From positions 1-44,831 of the forward strand of contig CADBZI010000025.1 in the NCBI GenBank assembly GCA_902799015.1: 44,831 nucleotides of DNA. The letters run 5' to 3'. Every line of letters begins with the position of its first letter. The first letter of the stretch is position 1. Of the stretch, positions 1-8,952 are shown in pieces. The position numbers were made by a program, and so were the translations under genes. The notes under the pieces were generated by a model. The model was not told the origin of the DNA. It searched no databases and saw only the letters and a list, made by a program, of their open reading frames with translations. The DNA is from an uncultured Lachnospiraceae bacterium (GTDB lineage Bacteria; Bacillota; Clostridia; Lachnospirales; Lachnospiraceae).

Positions 1-1768
1 ATATGAACCTTGTGGCATTCCAGATCTTGTTCGCGAAATTCCTGGAGTTCTCGACGCGCTCAAAATAGAAACGCATGTCATTGCCGGGCGCATTTCCGGT
101 CACCAGCGTCAGTCTCAGGGCATCTGCGCCGTACTGGTCAATGATCTCCAGCGGATCAATGCCGTTGCCCAGTGACTTTGACATCTTCCGCCCTTTGTCA
201 TCCCGCACAAGGCCGTGGATCAGGACGTATTTGAAGGGACTCTTCCCCGTCTGCTCCAGCGCCGAGAACACCATACGGATTACCCAGAAGAAGATAATAT
301 CGTATCCGGTTACCAGCACATCCGTCGGATAGAAGTATTCCAGCTCCGGTGTCTTCTCCGGCCAGCCCAGTGTCGAGAACGGCCAGAGCGCGGACGAGAA
401 CCAGGTATCCAGAGAATCCTCATCCTGATGGAAATGCGTGCCGCCGCACTTCGGGCACACCCGCGGCGCTCCGCCCTCGCATACAACCATCTCCCCGCAT
501 TCCGTGCAATAGTAAGCCGGAATCCTGTGGCCCCACCAAAGCTGGCGGGAAATGCACCAGTCTCTGATATTCTCGAGCCAGTGGATATAGGTCTTGTCAA
601 AATGCTCCGGCACGAAGTTCAGATCCTCCGTCTTCACTGCCGCAAGCGCCGCTTTCGCCATCTCATCCATCTTCACAAACCACTGCGGCTTGATCATGGG
701 CTCCACTGTGGTGTGGCAGCGGTCATGGGTTCCGACCGCATGGGTGTGCGGAACGGTTTTGACCAGAAGGCCAAGCGCATCCAGATCTGCGACGATCGCC
801 TTCCTGGCTTCATAACGGTCCATGCCGGTATACTTCCCGCACAGCTCGTTCATGGTGGCATCATCATTCAGGATATTGATCTCTTCCAGGTTATGGCGCT
901 TTCCAACCTCAAAATCGTTGGGATCATGCGCCGGCGTAATCTTCACGCAGCCTGTTCCGAACTCTTTATCCACGTAAGCATCCGCAATCACGGGGATCTG
1001 TCTCCCGGTCAGCGGAAGCTCCAGCGTCTTTCCGACCAGATCTTTGTATCTTTCATCCTCAGGATTCACCGCGACAGCGGTATCCCCCAGCATGGTTTCC
1101 GGGCGGGTCGTCGCGATCTCCACGAAGCGGCCCTTCTCTCCGACCACGGGATAATTGATATGCCAGAAGAAGCCGTTCTGATCCACGTGCTCAACCTCTG
1201 CATCGGAGAGCGAAGTCTGGCACTTCGGACACCAGTTAATAATCCGGTTTCCCTTATAGATCCACCCCTTTTTGTAGAGCTTGCAGAACACATGCTCAAC
1301 CGCCGCGGAGCAGCCCTCGTCCATCGTGAAGCGTTCTCTCTCCCAGTCAGCGGAGGAGCCCAGCTTCCGAAGCTGCGTCATGATGCGGCTTCCGTATTCC
1401 TTCTTCCAGTCCCAGCAGTATTCCAGGAACTTTTCCCTGCCAATCTCATGCTTGTCAATGCCCTTGTCCTTGAGCATATTCGTGACCCGCACCTCGGTGG
1501 CAATCGCAGCGTGATCCGTACCCGGCTGCCACAGCGCCTCATAGCCCTGCATTCTCTTCCAGCGGATCAGAATGTCCTGAAGCGTATTGTCCAGGGCATG
1601 TCCCATATGCAGCTGTCCCGTCACGTTTGGCGGAGGCATGACGATGGTGAACGGTTTCCTGTCCGGATTCACCTTCGCGTGAAAATACCCGTTTTTCTCC
1701 CAGTTCTGATAGATCTGATCCTCCATCCCGGAAGGGTCATATGTCTTGGCAAGTTCCTTTTTTCTCAT
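1..1768 (-). CDS. valS: Valyl-tRNA synthetase, partial (C-terminus beyond left edge)
   Basis: Charges tRNA-Val with valine in the cytosol. The minus-strand frame stays open from the ATG at 1768 to the window edge, giving about 589 residues of a family usually near 880, so the anticodon-binding and C-terminal coiled-coil parts are missing here. Class I signatures are clear: the HMGH form of HIGH at residues 54-57 after PPPNVTGQL, and KMSKS near residue 528 in [10 protein letters not shown]. Between them lie the editing domain and a Cys-rich zinc-like segment (YYCTECG, then VCPKCGG). The start has an AGGAG ribosome site about 7 nt upstream. It follows engB by 22 nt and is probably the last member of the tig-clpP-clpX-engB run seen here. 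Confidence 0.97.
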   Translation of the reverse strand, partial: MRKKELAKTYDPSGMEDQIYQNWEKNGYFHAKVNPDRKPFTIVMPPPNVTGQLHMGHALDNTLQDILIRWKRMQGYEALWQPGTDHAAIATEVRVTNMLKDKGIDKHEIGREKFLEYCWDWKKEYGSRIMTQLRKLGSSADWERERFTMDEGCSAAVEHVFCKLYKKGWIYKGNRIINWCPKCQTSLSDAEVEHVDQNGFFWHINYPVVGEKGRFVEIATTRPETMLGDTAVAVNPEDERYKDLVGKTLELPLTGRQIPVIADAYVDKEFGTGCVKITPAHDPNDFEVGKRHNLEEINILNDDATMNELCGKYTGMDRYEARKAIVADLDALGLLVKTVPHTHAVGTHDRCHTTVEPMIKPQWFVKMDEMAKAALAAVKTEDLNFVPEHFDKTYIHWLENIRDWCISRQLWWGHRIPAYYCTECGEMVVCEGGAPRVCPKCGGTHFHQDEDSLDTWFSSALWPFSTLGWPEKTPELEYFYPTDVLVTGYDIIFFWVIRMVFSALEQTGKSPFKYVLIHGLVRDDKGRKMSKSLGNGIDPLEIIDQYGADALRLTLVTGNAPGNDMRFYFERVENSRNFANKIWNATRFI

Positions 1769-1790
1769 CTCATCTACTCCTGGTACATCT

Positions 1791-2471
1791 TTACAAAAGC
1801 GTTCCGATCTGTGCGCAGATCTCTTCTCTGCCGCTTCCTGTCTGCGCGGAAAAAGGAAGCAGAATGCTTCCTTTCGGCGCCTTCAGGCCTTCCCGGATCA
1901 CCTTGAGCTGTCCGTTGATTTTGCTTTTCTTTACCTTGTCTGCCTTTGTCGCAATCAGGACCGGGGTATACCCGCTCCCGAGGATCCAGTCATACATCTG
2001 CCGGTCATTCGCATTCGGCTCGTGACGGATATCCAGCAGGAGAAACACAGCGCGCAGCTGCCTGTCAGCCTTCAGGTAACGCTCGATCATCTTCCCCCAT
2101 CTGGCCTTCTCATCAAGCGAAACATTCGCATAGCCGTAGCCGGGGAGATCAACCAGCTGAAATACCACGCTCTCCTCCGCCTGCCTGCCGGATTCTTTTG
2201 CCTGAGCGGAGAAATCCTCCGTCAGACCGGAGTCCGCCGGCATCGCGGCCGGTCTTTTGATCAGCGCGTCAATCTCATAGAAATTGATGGTTCTTGTCTT
2301 TCCCGGCGTCTCTCCGACACGTGCCAGACGCTTGCGCTGCATCAATGCATTGATCAGAGAGGACTTCCCGACATTCGATCTTCCGGCAAAGGCAATCTCG
2401 GGAAGCACGGACTCCGGCAGTGTGCTCGTATATCCGCATACTGTTTTCAGTTCGGCACTTCTTATTTTCAT
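1791..2471 (-). CDS. engB: Ribosome biogenesis GTPase EngB (YsxC/YihA)
   Basis: Essential GTPase of large ribosomal subunit assembly. The G1 loop GRSNVGKS is at residues 30-37, the G2 threonine region in [13 protein letters not shown]3 DLPGYGYA from residue 108, G4 TKAD at 176-179 and G5-like SAQTGSG near the end. At 226 residues it is longer than the usual 195-200: residues about 71-102, between the switch strands, form a polar Ala/Glu/Gln-rich insertion. An AGGAAA ribosome site precedes the ATG. It starts 14 nt after the clpX stop; the lon gene often found between clpX and engB in Firmicutes is absent. Confidence 0.96.
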   Translation of the reverse strand: MKIRSAELKTVCGYTSTLPESVLPEIAFAGRSNVGKSSLINALMQRKRLARVGETPGKTRTINFYEIDALIKRPAAMPADSGLTEDFSAQAKESGRQAEESVVFQLVDLPGYGYANVSLDEKARWGKMIERYLKADRQLRAVFLLLDIRHEPNANDRQMYDWILGSGYTPVLIATKADKVKKSKINGQLKVIREGLKAPKGSILLPFSAQTGSGREEICAQIGTLL

Positions 2472-2485
2472 GCGTTTCCTGTCTC

Positions 2486-3799
2486 TCAGGCTGTCTCTTC
2501 CAGGGACTTCTTTCCTCTCTTGCGGGGCTGCTTTTCCTCTTCCGCAATCAAAGCCTGGTCATAGATCAGCTTCGGCTTCTCCTCCCCGTCGATCGCTTCC
2601 TTCGTCATCACGCAGCCTGTGATCTGATCCTGGCCGGGAATCTCGAACATGACATCAAGCATGGCGCCTTCTATGATCGACCGAAGACCTCTGGCTCCGA
2701 TCTTGCGCTCAATCGTCTTATCCGCAATCCGGCAAACCGCATCCTGCTCAAAGGTAAGCTCCACGCCATCCAGCTCAAACAGCTTCTGGTACTGGCGAAT
2801 AATCGCGTTCTTCGGTTCGGTCAGGATGCGGATCATGGCATCCCGGTCCAGCGCGTTCAGACTCACCACGATCGGTACACGGCCGATAAACTCCGGAATC
2901 AGTCCGAACCGAATCAGGTCCTGGGGAAGCACATTCTTCAAAAGCTCTCCGATGTTCTCCTCGCGTTTCTCCGTAATCTCGGCAAGGAAGCCCATCGACT
3001 TCGTATCCATCCTGTTCTCGATGATCTTTTCGAGTCCCTCGAACGCGCCGCCGCAGATAAAGAGAATGTTGGTCGTGTCGATCTGAATCAGTTCCTGGTG
3101 CGGATGCTTTCTCCCGCCCTGCGGCGGCACGGAGGCAACCGTACCCTCGATGATCTTTAAAAGTGCCTGCTGCACGCCTTCTCCGGAGACATCCCGGGTG
3201 ATGGATACGTTCTCGCTCTTACGCGTGATCTTATCAATCTCATCGATATAGATGATTCCCCTCTGTGCCCTTTCGATGTCATAATCGGCAGCCTGAATCA
3301 GCTTCAGCAGAATATTCTCCACATCCTCGCCGACATATCCTGCCTCTGTCAGGGAAGTCGCATCCGCAATCGCAAACGGAACATTCAGCATCCTGGCAAG
3401 CGTCTGCGCAAGATATGTTTTGCCGGATCCGGTCGGCCCCAGCATCAGAATGTTGCTCTTCTGAAGCTCCACCACATCGCCGACGGACTGGGCAGTATTG
3501 GCAAGAACCCGCTTATAATGATTGTACACCGCGACAGACAGCGTCTTCTTCGCCTCTTCCTGTCCGATCACGTACTCGTCCAGAAAGGCCTTGATCTCCT
3601 TCGGCGTACGCAGATTAATCTCACTCTGCGCAAGCTGCATATCCTCTTCCGCCAGCTCGTCCTCCACAATCTCGGAACAGACGTCAATACATTCGTCACA
3701 GATATATACTCCACCCGGTCCGGCAATCAGCTTACGCACCTGATCCTCTGTCTTGTTGCAGAAGGAACACCTGACTTTTTCAAAATTCTTTCCCGCCAT
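2486..3799 (-). CDS. clpX: ATP-dependent unfoldase ClpX
   Basis: AAA+ unfoldase that feeds substrates to ClpP. The N-terminal zinc-binding domain has Cys11, Cys14, Cys34 and Cys37. The AAA+ core has Walker A GPTGSGKT at 121-128, pore loop GYVG at 154-157, Walker B IIYIDEID at 182-189, an RKH loop at 230-232, a KSMGF loop near 268-271 in the place of the ClpP-docking IGF loop, and sensor-2 GAR at 368-370. Length 437 residues is slightly above the usual 415-430 because of a Lys/Glu-rich tail. It lies 73 nt downstream of clpP and is presumably co-transcribed from the tig promoter. Confidence 0.98.
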   Translation of the reverse strand: MAGKNFEKVRCSFCNKTEDQVRKLIAGPGGVYICDECIDVCSEIVEDELAEEDMQLAQSEINLRTPKEIKAFLDEYVIGQEEAKKTLSVAVYNHYKRVLANTAQSVGDVVELQKSNILMLGPTGSGKTYLAQTLARMLNVPFAIADATSLTEAGYVGEDVENILLKLIQAADYDIERAQRGIIYIDEIDKITRKSENVSITRDVSGEGVQQALLKIIEGTVASVPPQGGRKHPHQELIQIDTTNILFICGGAFEGLEKIIENRMDTKSMGFLAEITEKREENIGELLKNVLPQDLIRFGLIPEFIGRVPIVVSLNALDRDAMIRILTEPKNAIIRQYQKLFELDGVELTFEQDAVCRIADKTIERKIGARGLRSIIEGAMLDVMFEIPGQDQITGCVMTKEAIDGEEKPKLIYDQALIAEEEKQPRKRGKKSLEETA

Positions 3800-3872
3800 A
3801 TTTCCCCTTACGCTTTATGATTCAGCACAACCAGGGATGCACGCATCCCTGGCCTGTTATGACAAAAACTCT

Positions 3873-4454
3873 TTATCTGGATGTTACAACCTGGTCGATC
3901 AGACCATACTCCATTGCCTCTTCGGCACTCATCCAGTGGTCACGCTCCGTGTCGCGCTCAATGACCTCAAGCGGCTGTCCGGTGTTTTCCGCCAGATACT
4001 GATTCAGCCTGCGCCTGGTCTCAATAATCTGCTCCGCCTGGATCTTGATATCGCTCGCCTGTCCCTGCGCACCGCCGGAAGGCTGGTGGATCATAATCCG
4101 GGAGTTCGGAAGCGCGTATCTCTTTCCCTTTGTACCTCCCGCCAGGAGAAATGCGCCCATGCTGGCAGCCATGCCGATGCAGGTTGTGGAAACATCACAC
4201 TTGATGTAACGCATCGTATCGTAGATCGCCCAGCCGGCGGATACCGATCCGCCCGGGCTGTTGATATACAGGTGAATATCCTTGTTCGGATCCTCCGATT
4301 CCAGGAACAGAAGCTCCGCAACAATGATGTTCGCGGATACATCCGTGACTTCCTCTCCCAGGAAAATGATCCTGTCCTTCAGAAGCCTGGAATAAATATC
4401 ATAGGATCTCTCTCCCCGTGAAGTCTGTTCAATCACATATGGGATCAATGGCAT
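3873..4454 (-). CDS. clpP: ATP-dependent Clp protease proteolytic subunit
   Basis: Serine peptidase that forms the double heptameric ring of ClpXP. The catalytic triad is Ser98 (GMAASMG), His123 (MIHQPSGG) and Asp172 (ERDHWMS). The chosen ATG at 4454 gives 193 residues, the normal size, starting [10 protein letters not shown]. An upstream in-frame ATG at 4532 lies inside tig and would add 26 Arg-rich residues, so it is rejected. The start is one base after the tig stop and its GGAG ribosome site is within the end of tig, implying translational coupling. Confidence 0.98.
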   Translation of the reverse strand: MPLIPYVIEQTSRGERSYDIYSRLLKDRIIFLGEEVTDVSANIIVAELLFLESEDPNKDIHLYINSPGGSVSAGWAIYDTMRYIKCDVSTTCIGMAASMGAFLLAGGTKGKRYALPNSRIMIHQPSGGAQGQASDIKIQAEQIIETRRRLNQYLAENTGQPLEVIERDTERDHWMSAEEAMEYGLIDQVVTSR

Positions 4455-4455
4455 A

Positions 4456-5793
4456 TCAGTTCTCCTCCGGATTCTCCTCGAGATCGACGCTCTCTTCCTC
4501 AGGCATCTCCACCTCAACCGCATTCTCGGCAATGATCTTCACTGCCTCCTGGATCGCCAGATCCTGCTTCATCTGAGCCCTGGATTCCTCTCCCATCAGA
4601 TCATAGAGCTTCTCTTTCTCCATGTTGTACGCTTCTGCCATCTTTTCCACTTCTTCATCCAGCCGCTCATCGGAGATCTCGATATTCTCAGCCTTCGCAA
4701 CCGCCTCAAGAAGCAGACTGTTCTGGATGCGCTCGAGTGCCTGCGGCTTCATCTGCTGCGCAAGCGTCTGCTCATTCATGCCGGTGATCTGCATATACTG
4801 CTGCATGTTCATGCCCTGGGACTGAATTCTCTGGGCAAACTCGTTAACCAGCGTCTGAGCCTGCTCTTCGACCATCGCATCCGGGATATCCATGCTGGCA
4901 TTCTTCAGAGCTGCGCGCACCGCCGCGCTCTCATTCTCGGACTTTAACGCCTTCTCCTTGCGCTCACGGATCTTCTTCTCTACATCCGCCTTGTACTCCT
5001 CCACAGTGTCAAACTCGGAGACATCCTGTACAAAATCATCATCCAGTTCCGGCACCTGATGCTCGGAGATGCTGTTAACCTTGCACCGGAAAACGGCAGG
5101 CTTGCCCTTGAGCGCCTCGGCGTGGTAATCCTCCGGGAAGGTGACATTGACATCAAATTCTTTCCCGATGTTCTTGCCGATGATCTGGTCTTCAAATCCG
5201 GGGATGAAGGAACCGGATCCGATCGTCAGATCAAAGTCCTCCGCCTTGCCGCCGTCAAATCTCTCGCCATCCACAGTGCCGTCAAAATCAAGCTTGATGC
5301 GGTCCTTGTCTTTTACCGGGCGGTCATCCACATCGAGGTCACGCGCGTTCTGCTCTCTCTCGCGGTCGATGTCCGCCATGATCTCCTCTTCCGATACGGT
5401 AACCTCCTTCTTCGGAATCTCCACTCCTTTGTACTGTCCGAGGGTAACCTCCGGTCTCAGTGCAACGGTCGCGGTATAGATGAACGGCTTTCCTTCCTCG
5501 ATCTGCTTGATATCAATCTGCGGGCTCGACACGATCTTCTCGCCGCTTTCCTTCGCCGCGTCACTGTAAGTCGTCTGGAAAATCAGATTCGCCGCTTCCT
5601 CAAAAAAGACCTGCGCGCCATAGAGCTTCTGAATCATCCTGCGCGGTGCCTTTCCCTTTCTGAATCCGGGAATCACAATACTCTTCTTCTGTCTCTGATA
5701 TGCCTTCTCGATCGCCTCGACGAACTTCTCCGCCGGAACCTCAATCGTCAGGACTGCCATGTTATTGTCTTTTTTCTCAACTGTTACGCTCAT
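4456..5793 (-). CDS. tig: Trigger factor (ribosome-bound chaperone and prolyl isomerase)
   Basis: Binds at the ribosome exit tunnel and holds nascent chains. The ribosome-docking signature GFRKGKAP is at residues 43-50. A FKBP-type prolyl isomerase domain follows (around residues 150-245, with [19 protein letters not shown] and the GFEDQIIG segment), then a long helical C-terminal chaperone domain rich in Glu, Gln and Met, ending in an acidic tail. Length 445 is typical. It is the first gene of the tig-clpP-clpX-engB-valS run; AAGGAG lies before the ATG and a promoter is visible at 5878-5906. Confidence 0.97.
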   Translation of the reverse strand: MSVTVEKKDNNMAVLTIEVPAEKFVEAIEKAYQRQKKSIVIPGFRKGKAPRRMIQKLYGAQVFFEEAANLIFQTTYSDAAKESGEKIVSSPQIDIKQIEEGKPFIYTATVALRPEVTLGQYKGVEIPKKEVTVSEEEIMADIDREREQNARDLDVDDRPVKDKDRIKLDFDGTVDGERFDGGKAEDFDLTIGSGSFIPGFEDQIIGKNIGKEFDVNVTFPEDYHAEALKGKPAVFRCKVNSISEHQVPELDDDFVQDVSEFDTVEEYKADVEKKIRERKEKALKSENESAAVRAALKNASMDIPDAMVEEQAQTLVNEFAQRIQSQGMNMQQYMQITGMNEQTLAQQMKPQALERIQNSLLLEAVAKAENIEISDERLDEEVEKMAEAYNMEKEKLYDLMGEESRAQMKQDLAIQEAVKIIAENAVEVEMPEEESVDLEENPEEN

Positions 5794-5877
5794 GAAATCT
5801 TGCTCCTTACATTGGATATCGTTATCTGGTCTGGCCCGGGACGCACGATGCAGAATCCCCTATGCAGCCGTTTAATC

Positions 5878-5906
5878 AGTATAACACAGGGATATGTCGA
5901 ATACAA
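5878..5906 (-). promoter_or_regulatory. Predicted housekeeping promoter of tig-clpP-clpX
   Basis: On the minus strand TTGTAT (5906-5901) and TATACT (5883-5878) are separated by exactly 17 bp. Transcription would begin near 5871, leaving a leader of roughly 78 nt before tig. A 7-bp inverted repeat (AGGGATA at 5888-5894 and TATCCCT at 5924-5930) surrounds the -35 box and overlaps the stop of the upstream DJ-1 gene. The -35 match is only moderate; the -10 and spacing are good. Confidence 0.55.
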
Positions 5907-5922
5907 TTTGAAAATTATGCTT

Positions 5923-6474
5923 CTATCCCTGAAACACGATCGATTCCCTGATCTTTTCAGACTGCTCCTTCCCCTGAAGAAGCTCGATGATCTTCAGGGC
6001 AAATGGAATCGCGGTTCCGACGCCGCGGCTCGTTACAAACTGTCCGGATACCTCCACCTCCTGCTCTGTGGTCACGGCTCCGGTCAGGTATTCCTCACAC
6101 CCCGGATAGCAGGTCGCAGTGTGCTCCTTCAAAAGCCCCAGTCCGCCCAGAACTCTGGGAGCCGCGCAGATCGCGCAGATCAGCGTGTTCCGGCCCTCTG
6201 CCGCTTTCAGGATCCCGGCCAGCGTCTCATCGCCGATCAGATTCAGCGTCCCCGGCATTCCGCCCGGCAGGATGAGTGCGTCCGCGTCTTTCACATCTGC
6301 ATCCTCGATCGGCACATCTGCCCGGAAAGAAATCCCGTGCGATCCCTGAATGGTCAGATCTTTGCCGACCGCACAGATTATGACCTCAATCCCGGCCCGG
6401 CGAAGCAGATCCACCTGGGTCAGGCATTCGATTTCTTCTACGCCCTGTGCAGCGAAAATGTAAGCTTTTTTCAT
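5923..6474 (-). CDS. DJ-1/PfpI family protein
   Basis: Member of the DJ-1/ThiJ/PfpI superfamily, DJ-1 (YajL-like) branch, cytosolic, 183 residues. The nucleophile-elbow cysteine is Cys103 in LICAICAAP, and the conserved glutamate region near the N-terminus is GVEEIE (residues 11-16). Further family marks are LILPGGMPG (68-75) and the segment TSRGVGTAIPFALKIIE near the C-terminus. Proposed activities in the family include protein or nucleotide deglycation and stress chaperone function; the sequence cannot tell which. It stands alone between the tig promoter and a divergent XRE gene. Confidence 0.9.
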   Translation of the reverse strand: MKKAYIFAAQGVEEIECLTQVDLLRRAGIEVIICAVGKDLTIQGSHGISFRADVPIEDADVKDADALILPGGMPGTLNLIGDETLAGILKAAEGRNTLICAICAAPRVLGGLGLLKEHTATCYPGCEEYLTGAVTTEQEVEVSGQFVTSRGVGTAIPFALKIIELLQGKEQSEKIRESIVFQG

Positions 6475-6518
6475 TGGTATTCCCCTTTCTTTCTATTCTT
6501 ATCTTATCCCTGTGCTTC

Positions 6519-6555
6519 TGCACATAGAAGATGTATAAATATTATCTTATGTGCA
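6519..6555. promoter_or_regulatory. Inverted repeat in the DJ-1/XRE divergent intergenic region
   Basis: Two exact 8-bp arms, TGCACATA (6519-6526) and TATGTGCA (6548-6555), with a 21-bp AT-rich centre. They sit in the AT-rich 221-bp gap between the divergent DJ-1 gene and the XRE gene, where the small HTH protein could bind as an autoregulator. I could not find a convincing -35/-10 pair for either gene. Assignment as operator is inference. Confidence 0.3.
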
Positions 6556-6695
6556 AGTCTTATTTTGTAAATAAAAAGTTATTAATTTGTTGCATACCCA
6601 GTAGACATTCCTCTTCTCTTGTGCTAATGTAACGATGTTTAGTAAGTTCAAAAAAACGATGTCGGTGGCGTTGCCCGGAAGGAGGTTCCATTATT

Positions 6696-6929
6696 ATGAC
6701 CAGGCAAAGATCCAATCAATATAAGCAGCTTGGGCTTACAATTGCCTACTATAGAAAACTCAAAGGCATTACCCAGCAGGCGCTGGCTGAAGCTGTGAAT
6801 CTCAGCCGCACCCATATCAGCAATCTGGAAGCGCCGAATATGCCTACCTCCATCTCTTTAGAGAAGCTTTTCGATATTGCAGATGTACTGAATGTCCCGG
6901 TTAAGAATTTCTTTGATTTTCGTGACTGA
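6696..6929 (+). CDS. Small XRE-family HTH regulator
   Basis: A 77-residue protein that is almost entirely a Cro/CI-type helix-turn-helix: residues 10-70 read as five helices, with the recognition region QQALAEAVNLSRTHISNLE and the conserved IADVLNV near the end. A perfect GGAAGGAGG ribosome site lies upstream of the ATG. No effector domain is present, so it is a stand-alone DNA-binding protein; related small Clostridial proteins are of unknown target. It points towards the bidirectional terminator at 6991-7018 and is the only plus-strand protein gene in the first 19 kb. Confidence 0.88.
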   Translation: MTRQRSNQYKQLGLTIAYYRKLKGITQQALAEAVNLSRTHISNLEAPNMPTSISLEKLFDIADVLNVPVKNFFDFRD

Positions 6930-6987
6930 TCCTTACGGATGGCAGGCTTTTTTGCTTCCGGAGAATCCTGCAAAATAGTCTGATAGA

Positions 6988-7018
6988 AAAAGGTGCCCCG
7001 ATGGGGCGCCTTTTTCTG
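6988..7018. terminator. Bidirectional rho-independent terminator
   Basis: Hairpin GGTGCCCC (6992-6999) with GGGGCGCC (7003-7010) and a 3-nt loop, flanked by TTTTT on the plus strand (7011-7015) and an A run on the other side that reads as TTTTT on the minus strand. It sits between the convergent XRE gene (ends 6929) and the NlpC/P60 gene (ends 7026), and serves both. Confidence 0.88.
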
Positions 7019-7025
7019 TCCATTC

Positions 7026-7946
7026 TTACACTTCGTGGAAGATGACCTTCAAAACCTGCTCCGCGTTCATCTGCCGCAAGCCTTCCGGGTCACTCATAAC
7101 ACTGTTCTTGGTATCGATATACCAGCTCATCTTGCTGTATCTGGTCAGGTAGGACTTGTTCCTTCTGACATCCTTAAATTTCGCCATCCACTGCGGGAAG
7201 TACCGTCTCATATACTTTCTCGCAAGCTTCCATGCCTGGCTCTTCTTTTTTCCCTTCCGGCTGACCGTTCCGTTGATCATAACGCCCTTGGGGCTGGAAT
7301 GCACCAGAACAACGCTGCCGTCCGCACATCTTCCGATCACGATATACACGTGGCCGGCCGCAAGACTCATGATATCGCCCGCCTGGTGGACCTTGAACTT
7401 TCTCGCTCCGGTATATGCTCCCCATCCCCAGTTTGCATAGGTCCTTGTCATATGCTCCGCAAGCATGGTAAAGCTTCCCTGCCCGCTCTCGGTATGGAAC
7501 GTATTGTAAAGAACCCATCCGACATACCCGGAGCAGTCCAGGCCATTGCGATACTGCCATCTTGTATTTTTGTAATTGTAGGAGGAAGTCTGCTTGTTGA
7601 AAAACTTTTCCCACTGAGGAGAAACGCCGATCATTGTCATCTCGGGGCCCTGATGTCCGCCGCCCCAGATGTACACGGTCCTGCCAACCGGCATAAGTGC
7701 CACTTCCAGAAGATGGCGGATCGTAGACTTCTGGATCATATATCCCTTCGAGTCATAGAAATCGCCGTCCTCGTCATACCCGTTCTTAATTTTATTTTGC
7801 TTTTTCTTCTTCACAGTCGTTTCTGTCTGAGTCGTCTGGGTGGTTTCTGTCTGAGTGGTTTCGTCCGCAAAGGAAACCGACGCAGGCATTGTCAGGCACA
7901 AAATAAGCAGTAATACAAGTCCCTTCAGGTTCAATCTCTTTTCCAT
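7026..7946 (-). CDS. Exported NlpC/P60-type cell wall hydrolase
   Basis: Predicted gamma-D-glutamyl-meso-diaminopimelate type peptidase acting on peptidoglycan outside the cell. The start at 7946 is chosen because it gives a clean signal peptide (MEKRLNLKGL, hydrophobic core to residue 20, cleavage after about Ala27) and an AGGAGAGG-like ribosome site. A Thr/Gln linker of repeated TQTETT units follows (residues 30-44), then a Lys-rich patch. The catalytic domain has Cys138 in GLDCSGYVGW, His199 in AAGHVYIV and a third polar residue probably His216. There are no SH3 or LysM wall-binding repeats, so targeting would rest on the linker or the C-terminal basic region. A WalR-type box lies at 8036-8052. 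Confidence 0.88.
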   Translation of the reverse strand: MEKRLNLKGLVLLLILCLTMPASVSFADETTQTETTQTTQTETTVKKKKQNKIKNGYDEDGDFYDSKGYMIQKSTIRHLLEVALMPVGRTVYIWGGGHQGPEMTMIGVSPQWEKFFNKQTSSYNYKNTRWQYRNGLDCSGYVGWVLYNTFHTESGQGSFTMLAEHMTRTYANWGWGAYTGARKFKVHQAGDIMSLAAGHVYIVIGRCADGSVVLVHSSPKGVMINGTVSRKGKKKSQAWKLARKYMRRYFPQWMAKFKDVRRNKSYLTRYSKMSWYIDTKNSVMSDPEGLRQMNAEQVLKVIFHEV

Positions 7947-8035
7947 CTCTTCTTTCCTCTCCTCTCCATCCGGACAGAATTTCCCGTATAGCCGCCGCAC
8001 CTGACTTCCTCGTCGTAACGGTTCGTAACGCAAAT

Positions 8036-8052
8036 TTAACAAAAGTGTAACA
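8036..8052 (-). promoter_or_regulatory. Predicted WalR (YycF) binding box
   Basis: On the minus strand the sequence reads TGTTAC-ACTTT-TGTTAA, an exact fit to the WalR consensus TGTWAH-N5-TGTWAH known from Bacillus and Staphylococcus, about 90-105 nt upstream of the NlpC/P60 start codon. WalRK controls NlpC/P60 hydrolases such as LytE and CwlO in those bacteria, so site and target agree. Two further CGTTACG copies follow at 10-bp spacing (8014-8030 region), and another TGTTACA lies near 8164-8170 on the same strand. Confidence 0.6.
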
Positions 8053-8203
8053 TATTTCTCCCGTTCCGAAAACCCCTTTTTCTTTGTCTATAATGACGAA
8101 AATGAATCCGCCGGAACCATCTTTTGTCTGCCAATCTCAGCTTGTGCAGATAAGTTCGATCAAATGTAACAAAATATATCTCAAAAATCACAAGCTTTTC
8201 TAT

Positions 8204-8232
8204 TTGCATTTCGTATGCCCTGCGAATAAGAT
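8204..8232 (+). promoter_or_regulatory. Predicted promoter of the candidate small RNA
   Basis: TTGCAT (8204-8209) and TAAGAT (8227-8232) with a 17-bp spacer on the plus strand. The predicted start, about 7 nt downstream near 8239-8240, falls exactly at the first base of the closing stem of the small RNA structure described next. Confidence 0.5.
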
Positions 8233-8238
8233 AGTCCG

Positions 8239-8346
8239 TGGGTGGGCGAAAGCTCTTATTCATAAGAGGCTGCCGGCACCACCGACAGGCAGGGCCGGCA
8301 GCTTCCCACCCATCAAACAGGCTCCCGTAACCGGGAGCCCTTTCTT
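8239..8346 (+). ncRNA. Candidate small structured RNA, about 108 nt
   Basis: No open frame of note, but strong nested pairing. P1: TGGGTGGG (8239-8246) with CCCACCCA (8305-8312). Inside it are P2: CTCTTA (8253-8258) with TAAGAG (8263-8268), TTCA loop, and P3: GCTGCCGGC (8269-8277) with GCCGGCAGC (8294-8302), 16-nt loop. This makes a three-way junction. P4: GGCTCCCG (8320-8327) with CGGGAGCC (8332-8339) is followed by TTTCTTCTCTTTCTT and acts as terminator. I do not recognise it as 6S, SRP, tmRNA, RNase P or a riboswitch class I know. It points towards maf, which is convergent. Confidence 0.5.
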
Positions 8347-8348
8347 CT
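8320..8348 (+). terminator. Terminator of the small RNA, possibly also of maf
   Basis: An 8-bp perfect GC-rich stem (8320-8327 with 8332-8339), 4-nt loop TAAC, followed on the plus strand by a C and a T-rich tract. On the minus strand, after maf, the same hairpin has only a weak TGTTT tail, so it is primarily a plus-strand terminator. Confidence 0.65.
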
Positions 8349-8361
8349 CTTTCTTCAGAAA

Positions 8362-8952
8362 TCAGGAGCAGAATGCCTTCAATTCCCGGTACACTCTGCT
8401 GACCGGGAGGCCGACAATGTTGAAATAATCCCCTTCAATCCGGGTCACATGTTTGCAGAACGCGCCCTGAATGCCATAAGCGCCTGCCTTGTCCAGCGGT
8501 TCGCCGGAGTCGACATAGGAAGCAATCTCCTGCTCGGTAAGGTGATCGACATGTACCGTGCTGACCTCGGAAAAGGTGCGCACGCGCTCATTTCCGTCGA
8601 TTCTTCCGTGAAGCGTCACTCCGGTACAGACATGATGCGCTCTTCCGGACAGCATACGGAGCATTCGTTTCGCGTCCTCGGGGCCGGCAGGCTTTCCCAG
8701 GATCACTCCATCTATGAAAACCACCGTATCCGCACCGATCACCGCGAAGTCATCCTCCGATGTGATCCTGCCGCACACCTCCTGTGCTTTTTTTGCGGAG
8801 AGCAGTTCTACCAGCGTACGTGGATTCGTCTGTGCCACATCCTCGTTGGCCCCGGATACCATCACTTCATGAAAGAGTCCGGCCGTATTCAGAAGCTCAT
8901 CTCTTCTGGGAGACGCCGACGCGAGGATCAGCCTTAGTTGTTCAGGTTTCAT
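8362..8952 (-). CDS. maf: Maf family nucleoside triphosphate pyrophosphatase
   Basis: House-cleaning enzyme that hydrolyses non-canonical or modified NTPs such as dTTP, UTP or m5-derivatives; also called a septum formation inhibitor. Family marks are SASPRR at residues 12-17, IGADTVV at 72-78 with catalytic Asp75, GKPAGPEDA, and YGIQGAF near residue 160 followed by GDYFNIVGLPVSRVY. Length 196 is typical. GGAGG lies 6 nt before the ATG. The start overlaps the end of the upstream AAA+ gene by 11 bp, so the two are translationally coupled. Confidence 0.96.
   Translation of the reverse strand: MKPEQLRLILASASPRRDELLNTAGLFHEVMVSGANEDVAQTNPRTLVELLSAKKAQEVCGRITSEDDFAVIGADTVVFIDGVILGKPAGPEDAKRMLRMLSGRAHHVCTGVTLHGRIDGNERVRTFSEVSTVHVDHLTEQEIASYVDSGEPLDKAGAYGIQGAFCKHVTRIEGDYFNIVGLPVSRVYRELKAFCS

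Noticed and set aside
5059-6570. Long plus-strand open frame of about 500 codons opposite tig and the DJ-1 gene
   Set aside because: Antisense shadow of real genes in GC-rich codon use; no recognisable domain or ribosome site. The same applies to 215-1906 and 41765-43231 on the plus strand and 19576-21141 on the minus strand.
8224-8239. AATAAGATAGTCCGT resembles part of a Cas9 tracrRNA
   Set aside because: There is no CRISPR array, no cas gene and no anti-repeat nearby; the TAAGAT part is better read as a -10 box.
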